Assembly: GCF_024721175.1 (NCBI RefSeq)
Contig: NZ_CP099399.1
Coordinates: 3,304,001-3,368,000, forward strand
Direction: 5' to 3'
DNA length: 64,000 nucleotides
From: Rhizobium sp. Pop5
Lineage (GTDB): Bacteria > Pseudomonadota > Alphaproteobacteria > Rhizobiales > Rhizobiaceae
Shown here in pieces: positions 53,450 through 64,000 of this stretch (within the stretch, counting starts at the first letter, position 1; the number at the start of each line of letters is the position of its first letter). The translations under genes and the position numbers were made by a program. Under the pieces are notes generated by a model. It searched no databases. It was not told the DNA's origin and worked only from the letters and a program-made list of their open reading frames with translations.

Positions 53450-54854
53450 ATCGAGTGTGGTTTAGGCGTCGGAGTTCCTGTTGGAGTGAGACTAGCCCCA
53501 GCTGTTCGAAGAAGGCTTTTCGGAAGGCGTCGTTCATGTGGCTGGCCCCGGCATTCCACCAAGGGCCGTGGCCGTTCCCCGCCGAGTCACGGGCACGCTG
53601 TTCCGTCAGTCCTCGTTGCCTCAACCGCATAGCGCGCGTGGCCGGTTTCTTCCATTGCCGCCACAGGATGCAGCGCAACCTGCGCCGCAGCCAGCCATCA
53701 AGGTCCTCGAGAATCCCCTTACTGTCGGTCAGCCGGAAGTAAGCAATCCAGCCATGCAGGATCGGGGTAAGGTCTTTGATGGTGGCGCCAAGGGCGCGAC
53801 CGCGCCCGGCACGGAAGGCAGCCTTCAGCTTGCCCCTGAACCGCGCCACGCTCGACGCCGCGATCCGCAGACGCGGCGCCTTGTGGGCGGTCATGGTGTA
53901 GCCGAGGAAGGTACGCTTCCATGGACGGTCCACGGCACTCTTCGCGCCATTGACCGTGAGCTTCAGCCGTTCGGTAAGGAAGCAGGTGAGCGAGGCCATG
54001 ACCCGCTCGCCGGCATGCTGCGAACGTACATAGACGTTGCAGTCGTCGGCGTAGCGGCAGAAGGCATGACCGCGCCGCTCCAATTCCTTGTCGAGATCGT
54101 CGAGCAGGATATTTGACAGCAGCGGCGAGAGTGGACCGCCTTGCGGCGTGCCTTCGCTGCGTGCCGTTACGATCCCGCCCGTCATCAGCCCAGCCTGCAG
54201 GTAACGGCGGATCAACCGCAGCACCTGCGTGTCTCCGATTTTGCGTGCCACGCGTGCCATCAAGACATCGTGGTTCACTCGGTCGAAGAACTTCTCCAAA
54301 TCAAGATCGACCACAAAGCGACGGCCGCCGGCCACATAAGACCGGGCGGCAAGAACCGCGTCGTGGGCGCTCCGCCCCGGCCGGAAGCCGTAGGAGGAAG
54401 CAGAGAAGTCCGGGTCGAAGATCGGCATCAGCACCTGATGCATCGCCTGCTGGATGAGTCGGTCCAGGACCGTCGGGATGCCCAATTGCCGCATCCCTTT
54501 GCCGCCAGGCTTGGGGATTTCCACCCCACGCACCGGCGTCGGTCTGTAGCGGTCCGCCAGCAGGTCTTCTCTGATGCGCGGCCAATGCTCCGCAAGGTAT
54601 GGCTTCAATTGCTCGACAGACATCTTATCGATACCCGGCGCACCCTTGTTCGCCACCACCCGGCGGTAAGCCGCCATCATGTTCTCGCGGCTGAGGATCG
54701 CCTCCATCAGTCGCTCATTCGCCTCCGGTCGAGAGGATCCCGGCCCTGCCGTGGTGTCTGATGCACCCAATGCCTGCCCTCGCGGCTTCCGGCCGCTGCT
54801 CTCAGCATGGGCACGGGGCGTCTCAGCCCCGTCTTCTGCGTCTGTCCTCACCAT
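53448..54854 (-). CDS. ltrA: Group II intron reverse transcriptase/maturase
   Basis: 468-residue intron-encoded protein. RT blocks are intact: [75 protein letters not shown] and the catalytic YADD in [12 protein letters not shown]. The X (maturase) domain includes [14 protein letters not shown] and [15 protein letters not shown], and the end reads [13 protein letters not shown]. No HNH endonuclease domain is seen, as is usual for IIC-type proteins. The start at 54854 (MVRTDAEDG) is likely; the frame is open to 55031. No disruption was found, so the intron could still be active. Confidence 0.9.
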   Translation of the reverse strand: MVRTDAEDGAETPRAHAESSGRKPRGQALGASDTTAGPGSSRPEANERLMEAILSRENMMAAYRRVVANKGAPGIDKMSVEQLKPYLAEHWPRIREDLLADRYRPTPVRGVEIPKPGGKGMRQLGIPTVLDRLIQQAMHQVLMPIFDPDFSASSYGFRPGRSAHDAVLAARSYVAGGRRFVVDLDLEKFFDRVNHDVLMARVARKIGDTQVLRLIRRYLQAGLMTGGIVTARSEGTPQGGPLSPLLSNILLDDLDKELERRGHAFCRYADDCNVYVRSQHAGERVMASLTCFLTERLKLTVNGAKSAVDRPWKRTFLGYTMTAHKAPRLRIAASSVARFRGKLKAAFRAGRGRALGATIKDLTPILHGWIAYFRLTDSKGILEDLDGWLRRRLRCILWRQWKKPATRAMRLRQRGLTEQRARDSAGNGHGPWWNAGASHMNDAFRKAFFEQLGLVSLQQELRRLNHTR

Positions 54855-55311
54855 CGAAAGACCGGCCTCCGTCCGGCACTCAATGTTCGGCCCTTCACCG
54901 CTTGGTCGGCTAATACGGCTTCTGCTGACCCCTGCCGCCCCATCCCGACGCCTCGCGACGCCGGTAGCACACCTGAAACCAGGGGCAGGTCGGCAGGTCT
55001 CCCAGGGTAAGACGCGTGACCTTCGTGCCATATACCTGTCGCATCTACGGCCGCATCCTCCGGGTGATATTGGACTTCAGGCATTTGTGCACCTTCGTCC
55101 GGATGCGGTCGCCTCATATGCGTTTCCTGTTCGTCAGGCCGGCACTTTGCTTACAACTTCCTTCAGACCTCGCCTTGCAACGACGCCCTTGTTGTTCGGC
55201 TAGCAGTTCCCATCACCAGGGCCTGCAGAGGACTTTCACCTCCAAGTCATCAACCGGATACCATCCCGGTCAAACGGTGCTCTCGCACCACGCGCCATGC
55301 CTGGCGCACAC

Positions 55312-55341
55312 AAAAAAAAACTCCGCCGGAAAGGCGGAGTT
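55312..55341 (-). terminator. Rho-independent terminator of gltD
   Basis: On the minus strand AACTCCGCC, loop TTTCC, GGCGGAGTT then a run of T reaching 55312. It ends exactly where the group II intron begins (55311), 27 bases after the gltD stop codon. Confidence 0.93.
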
Positions 55342-55368
55342 CATGTCCTCGGAAGCCTATGTCGACCG

Positions 55369-56823
55369 TCAGTTCGGCAGGACGGTCGAGCCCATCAATG
55401 CCTCATCGATCGCGCGCGCCGCCTGGCGGCCTTCGCGGATCGCCCAGACCACCAGCGACTGGCCGCGGCGCACGTCGCCTGCCGTCCAGAGCTTGTCGAC
55501 CGAGGTCTTGTAGTCGTGGTCGTTGGCGACGACGTTGGTCGAGCCGCGCTTGTCGGTATTGAGCGTCAGCTTGCCCTCGAGCTCCTTCAGCACGCTTGTC
55601 GTGAACGGGCCGCGGAAGCCGATGGCAATGAAGGCGAGATCGGCGCGGATGACGAATTCCGTGCCGGCAACCGGACGCCGGCGTTCGTCGACCTCGCAGC
55701 ATTTGACGCCCGTCAGCACGCCGTCTTCGCCGACGAATTCGAGCGTCGCCACCTGGAATTCGCGTACGGCGCCCTCGGCCTGCGAGGAGGAGGTGCGCAT
55801 CTTCGTCGCCCAGAAGGGCCAGACGGCGAGCTTGTCTTCCTTCTCAGGCGGCTGCGGCCGGATGTCGAGCTGGGTGACCTTGACGGCCCCCTGGCGGAAC
55901 GCCGTCCCGACGCAGTCCGAGGCCGTATCGCCGCCGCCGACGACGACGACATGCTTGGCTCCGGCCAGGATCGGGTCCGACGGCCAGCCGACGCTGTCGA
56001 TGTTTTCGCGCCCGACGCGGCGGTTCTGCTGCACGAGATAGGGCATCGCATCATGCACGCCGGCAAGATCCGTACCCGGAATACCCGCCTCGCGCGGCGT
56101 CTCGGAGCCGCCGCAGTAGAGAACCGCGTCGTGATCGGCGAGCAACTGCTCGACCTTGACGTCGACGCCGACATTGACGCCGCAATGGAAGGTGACGCCC
56201 TCGCCCTTCATCTGCTCGACACGGCGGTCGATGAAGTTCTTCTCCATCTTGAAATCGGGGATGCCGTAGCGCAACAGTCCGCCCGGCTTCGTCTCGCGCT
56301 CGTAGACATGCACGTCATGACCGGCGCGGCCCAGCTGCTGGGCGGCAGCCATGCCGGCAGGACCGGAGCCGATGACGGCGACCTTCTTGCCGGTGTGGAC
56401 GGTGGCCGGCTGCGGCCTGATGAACCCGAGCTCATAGGCCTTGTCGGCAATCGCCTGCTCGATCGTCTTGATCGCGACCGGAGCATCCTCGAGATTCAAA
56501 GTGCAAGCTTCCTCGCAGGGCGCGGGGCAGACGCGGCCGGTGAATTCCGGGAAGTTGTTGGTCGAATGCAGGTTCTGGATCGCCGCTTCCCAATTGTTGT
56601 TGTAGACGAGGTCGTTCCAGTCGGGAATCTGGTTGTGCACCGGGCAGCCGGTCGGACCGTGACAATAGGGAATGCCACAGTCCATGCAGCGCGCGGCCTG
56701 TTTCTGCACTTCCGGGTCCGACATCGGGATCGTGAACTCGCGGAAATGCCGGATGCGATCCGACGCCGGCTGGTACTTCGCCACCTGCCGGTCGATTTCC
56801 AGAAATCCTGTAACCTTACCCAT
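55369..56823 (-). CDS. gltD: Glutamate synthase (NADPH) small subunit
   Basis: 484-residue flavoprotein subunit that feeds NADPH electrons to GltB. N-terminal cysteine motifs for 4Fe-4S clusters (CMDCGIPYCHGPTGCPVHN and CPAPCEEAC), the FAD-binding GKKVAVIGSGPAGMAAAQQL, the NADPH-binding VVVVGGGDTASDCVGTAFRQ, and GDVRRGQSLVVWAIREGRQA at the C-terminus are all present. The start at 56823 (MGKVTGFLE) follows AGGGACG; MRVRDEE at 56844 is an alternative. It lies downstream of gltB with a 224-base gap, and its own terminator follows. Confidence 0.95.
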   Translation of the reverse strand: MGKVTGFLEIDRQVAKYQPASDRIRHFREFTIPMSDPEVQKQAARCMDCGIPYCHGPTGCPVHNQIPDWNDLVYNNNWEAAIQNLHSTNNFPEFTGRVCPAPCEEACTLNLEDAPVAIKTIEQAIADKAYELGFIRPQPATVHTGKKVAVIGSGPAGMAAAQQLGRAGHDVHVYERETKPGGLLRYGIPDFKMEKNFIDRRVEQMKGEGVTFHCGVNVGVDVKVEQLLADHDAVLYCGGSETPREAGIPGTDLAGVHDAMPYLVQQNRRVGRENIDSVGWPSDPILAGAKHVVVVGGGDTASDCVGTAFRQGAVKVTQLDIRPQPPEKEDKLAVWPFWATKMRTSSSQAEGAVREFQVATLEFVGEDGVLTGVKCCEVDERRRPVAGTEFVIRADLAFIAIGFRGPFTTSVLKELEGKLTLNTDKRGSTNVVANDHDYKTSVDKLWTAGDVRRGQSLVVWAIREGRQAARAIDEALMGSTVLPN

Positions 56824-57047
56824 TTCTTCGTCCCTTACCCTCATGACCGCCTCACCGCGGCCAGTTGTCTGTCGTCAGTCCCCGGAGTTCCGGGCGGGTT
56901 GCTTGTCTTGACCGTCATTGGAACAGATCTCCTGTAGGACACCGTACGATCCGGACGGCCCATCGCCGTCGTCATGTTCGTGTGGAGTCATCGAGATGTT
57001 TCCGTCATCCGCCATCTGCGATGAGATGGCGGATGCTCCGGTTCAAA

Positions 57048-61763
<4,716 letters not shown>

Positions 61764-62304
61764 CGTCTTTCCTCCTGTCGAAGCCCGCGGGGCCGCGGGC
61801 GGCTTTTCGTCTTGCGCCGCAACCCGAAAATAGGTCCGTCGCATGACAGCGCTGTTGCATTGTGAAGATCGGCCGCAGACATCTGCTCGGGAAAGCAAAC
61901 CGTCGCGTTCCGCGCCTGCCATTCGCCTCCGCACGCCGCCCGTCCAAGGGTTTGGCGCTCGGAAGAACTATAGCGTGAAAGCCGTTCCATTCCAGGGCTT
62001 TCGGCACCTCTTCGGCCGCAAGGGCCAAAGTAGGACAGCAACACTGTCCTAATTCATCAGTTCTATGCCAGAAACGATCATGGTCCGCAAGAGCGTCCCG
62101 TTAAAAATCGTGATTTTGCGACGGAAGATTGCCAGATAAACCCCGATGGCGAAATAAAATTACTCCTTACTGCATTATTCTTTTTATTGATTGCGTAGTT
62201 CAATTTTCGTGATGTGTCAGGCGTGGCAATCTTGATCCCGTGAAGCTTTGGCGTAAGGTCCGCTGCGAACCTCCCAGCCCGATCCACGCCCCAGGTCTCC
62301 ATTC
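61764..62304. promoter_or_regulatory. Long divergent region between gltB and the threonine aldolase gene
   Basis: 541 bases without a supported gene; the short frames here are weak. The gltB-proximal part is GC-rich. The part near the aldolase (about 62130-62215) is AT-rich, with ATAAAATTACTCC and TTCTTTTTATTGATTG, and probably holds the aldolase promoter. A perfect palindrome lies at 62031-62051. The length suits regulated control of gltBD. Confidence 0.5.
62031..62051. promoter_or_regulatory. Perfect palindrome upstream of gltB, candidate operator
   Basis: TAGGACAG (62031-62038), spacer CAACA, CTGTCCTA (62044-62051): eight perfectly matched bases on each side, about 270 bases before the gltB start. 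The 21-bp dyad, without a T-run, is more like a dimeric regulator site than a terminator. The regulator is unknown. Confidence 0.5.
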
Positions 62305-63357
62305 ATGTTCTTTGCTTCCGATAATTGGGCCGGCGCCCACAGATCCATTGCCGAACGCTTGCTGGCGGAATCGGCCGGCTTTGCCCCTGCCTATGGCGCC
62401 GGCGATCTCGATAAAAAGGTCGAGGCCCGCTTCTCCGAGATCTTCGAGCGTGAGGTTTCGGTTTTCTTCGTCGCCACCGGCACCGCTGCCAACGCCTTGT
62501 CTCTGGCGAGCGTCCAGCGCCCCGGCGGCATCACCTTCTGCCATTCGGAAGCCCATGTGATCGAGGATGAATGCGGCGCGCCGGAATTCTTCTCCGGCTC
62601 CGCCCGCCTCGTTGCTGTCGACGGTGAAGCTGGCAAGATCGATCCGGCCAGGCTTTCGGCAAGGATCGCGCACTTCCCCGAAGACGCCCTCCGTCATGGC
62701 CGCGCCAGCGCGGTGACCATCACCCAGGCGACCGAGATCGGCACCGTCTATTCCCTGCCTGAGATCGGCGAGATCGCTGCCATATCAAGGAAGCGCAACA
62801 TGCCGCTCCACATGGACGGCGCCCGCTTTGCCAACGCGCTGGTGGCGCTTGGCGCCACCCCAGCCGAGATGACCTGGAAGCGCGGCGTCGACATGCTGTC
62901 CTTCGGCGGCACCAAGAACGGCTGCTGGTGCGCGGAGGCGATCGTCTTCTTCAATCCCGATCAGGCAAAGGAAATGCCCTTCATCCGCAAGCGGGCCGCC
63001 CAGCACTTCTCCAAGTCGCGCTTCATCGCCGCCCAGTTCGATGCCTATTTCGAAAACGGCCTCTGGCTCGATCTCGCCCGCCATTCGAACGGCATGGCAG
63101 AGCGCTTGCGCGCCGGCATCGGCGCGAGCGGTACCGCCCGCCTCGCCTGGCGGACCGCATCCAACGAGGTTTTTGCCGTCGTCAGCAAAAGCGCGGCCAA
63201 AACCGCGGAGGAGAAGGGCGCGAAATTCTACGAATGGCCGGTGCCGGCGACAACGCCGGATCTCGTTTCCGGAAGCGAGACCCTCATCCGTCTCGTCACC
63301 AGCTTCGCGACGACAGAGGCCGATGTCGATGGTTTCCTGAAGTGCCTCTCCGCATGA
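62305..63357 (+). CDS. ltaE: Low-specificity L-threonine aldolase-like PLP enzyme
   Basis: 350-residue fold-type I PLP enzyme of the beta-eliminating lyase/threonine aldolase family (threonine to glycine plus acetaldehyde). Features: MFFASDNWAGAHRSIAERLL at the N-terminus, FFVATGTAANALSLASVQRP, SEAHVIEDECGAPEFF, LHMDGARFANALVALG and the cofactor lysine in LSFGGTKNGCWCAEA. The length is typical. The ATG lacks a good ribosome-binding site, but the family begins exactly here. It is divergent from gltB and convergent with the LysR gene. Confidence 0.9.
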   Translation: MFFASDNWAGAHRSIAERLLAESAGFAPAYGAGDLDKKVEARFSEIFEREVSVFFVATGTAANALSLASVQRPGGITFCHSEAHVIEDECGAPEFFSGSARLVAVDGEAGKIDPARLSARIAHFPEDALRHGRASAVTITQATEIGTVYSLPEIGEIAAISRKRNMPLHMDGARFANALVALGATPAEMTWKRGVDMLSFGGTKNGCWCAEAIVFFNPDQAKEMPFIRKRAAQHFSKSRFIAAQFDAYFENGLWLDLARHSNGMAERLRAGIGASGTARLAWRTASNEVFAVVSKSAAKTAEEKGAKFYEWPVPATTPDLVSGSETLIRLVTSFATTEADVDGFLKCLSA

Positions 63358-63410
63358 CCTCCGATCGACTGGCCTGCCGGTGCGGCGGGCCTGTCGAGCG
63401 GCGCGATGCC

Positions 63411-64000
63411 TCACGCTGACTTCAGCCTCCTCACTTTTTGCAGAATATCCTCCGAAAGTGCGGCGACCAGCGCCTGATCTGCGCCCTTGCGCGGCACCAG
63501 CACGAACTCCACGTCCTCCAGCACCGGCAGCTTTCCCGCGGCGATCTCCTTCAGCCCCGATGGCGCCATGCTGCGTGGCTGCACCAGGACGCCCATGCCG
63601 GCCCGCGCCGCCGCCGTCAGCCCGCTCAGGCTGCCGCAGGTGCAGACGATCCGCCACGCCACGCCGTTTCGACCAAGCGCCTCCAGCGCGATGGCTCGCG
63701 TCACGCTCGGCGGCGGAAAGGCGATGAGCGGCAGGAGACCGGAGGCGAGCACATGTTCGGGATCGCGCGCCAGCCAGACGAGCGGCTCGCGATAGACGAG
63801 TTTTCCCCGCGCATCGCCGAGCCGACGCTTGGCGAGCACCAGATCGATCTCGCCATTGTCCTGCATCTCGTAAAGGACGCCTGATAGTGCCACGGTCAGC
63901 TCAAGGTCGACGGAAGGATGCGAACGCACGAAATCCTCCAGCACTGCCGGCAGCTGGCTGGTAACGAAATCCTCCGACACGCCGAGCCGCAGGCTGCCGC
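63411..64000 (-). CDS. LysR-family regulator, C-terminal part (runs off window)
   Basis: The final 196 codons of an LTTR; the N-terminal DNA-binding domain lies beyond the window edge. The visible part is the effector-binding domain: it opens GSLRLGVSEDFV, then LPAVLEDFVRSHPSVDLELT, DLVLAKRRL, PLVWLARDPEHVL and GSLSGLTAAARAGMGVLVQP, which are standard LysR substrate-domain landmarks. The frame is open to the window end without a stop, so the GTG at 63980 is not the start. Its neighbours give no clue to the target. Confidence 0.88.
   Translation of the reverse strand, partial: GSLRLGVSEDFVTSQLPAVLEDFVRSHPSVDLELTVALSGVLYEMQDNGEIDLVLAKRRLGDARGKLVYREPLVWLARDPEHVLASGLLPLIAFPPPSVTRAIALEALGRNGVAWRIVCTCGSLSGLTAAARAGMGVLVQPRSMAPSGLKEIAAGKLPVLEDVEFVLVPRKGADQALVAALSEDILQKVRRLKSA

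Larger units (their letters stand above)
53378..55311 (-). mobile_element. Group II intron, class IIC type, about 1.93 kb
   Basis: The 5' end on the minus strand is GTGTGCGCCAGGCATGG (from 55311), a group II-type GUGYG start. The intron carries an intact reverse transcriptase/maturase ORF, then a 34-nt domain V (53416-53449) and a domain VI-like stem (about 53380-53412, GGGAGGAGGG pairing with CCCTCCTACCC, unpaired A near the 3' side), ending CCCGAT at about 53378. The 5' boundary abuts the T-run of the gltD terminator. Insertion after intrinsic terminators is a hallmark of class IIC introns. The 460 bases upstream of the ORF would be domains I-III. The 3' boundary is uncertain by a few bases. 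Confidence 0.85.

Overview
The window is a stretch of alphaproteobacterial chromosome, most likely Rhizobium of the etli/leguminosarum group. The basis is GC-rich coding sequence, the gene families present (homospermidine synthase, an Omp10-type lipoprotein, GapR, a zinc-independent L36, and the DUF1036-pyk and gltB-gltD arrangements) and two intergenic mosaic repeats I recognise from memory as typical of rhizobia. No tRNA, rRNA, CRISPR array, prophage or plasmid function was seen. The DNA looks like core chromosome with one clear mobile element.

Layout. 1-8 kb: a chemotaxis-type signalling operon on the minus strand (STAS protein, CheY, CheA, CheW, two MCPs, the second cut by the window edge), with start/stop overlaps from STAS to CheW. 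A divergent gene encodes a soluble protein with a degenerate MCP signalling tip. 8-15.6 kb: Sel1-repeat protein, ThiE-like protein, TauE/SafE permease, ArsR regulator, two divergent DUF465 genes, purE-purK, rpmJ behind an unusual structured leader, TPR protein, alpha/beta hydrolase. 15.6-26.2 kb: small catabolic or detoxification modules, mostly enzyme-regulator pairs: SDR/MmyB-type regulator, frameshifted gamma-glutamyltransferase, PLP dehydratase, SDR/GlxA-type AraC regulator, PhyH dioxygenase, LysR with tautomerase-cupin-DUF4865, LysE exporter.

26-41 kb: housekeeping. Pyruvate kinase with DUF1036, N-formylglutamate amidohydrolase, DUF1244, GapR, a GNAT enzyme, a MepK-like DUF882 protein, an orphan sigma-54 response regulator, oligoendopeptidase F, pabB-pabC, a YciI protein, homospermidine synthase, an Omp10-like lipoprotein. 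41-53 kb: envelope and central metabolism. 5'-nucleotidase with LysM tail, ferrochelatase, SPFH-NfeD pair, arabinose-5-phosphate isomerase, outer-membrane barrel, GalU, lytic transglycosylase followed by an SGNH-like protein lacking catalytic residues, and a hypothetical protein. 53-64 kb: a group IIC-type intron inserted exactly behind the gltD terminator, gltD-gltB, threonine aldolase, and a LysR gene cut by the window end.

The most interesting points are: the intact group II intron sitting directly on the T-tract of the gltD terminator, with a 34-nt domain V carrying a CGC triad; three mutually competing RNA segments plus a terminator between purK and rpmJ; the soluble degenerate MCP paired with a STAS-containing che operon; enzyme-fold proteins with lost catalytic residues (one SDR, one SGNH protein); a single-C frameshift in ggt; and a perfect palindrome upstream of gltB. 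All assignments rest on reading motifs by eye; no database search was run.
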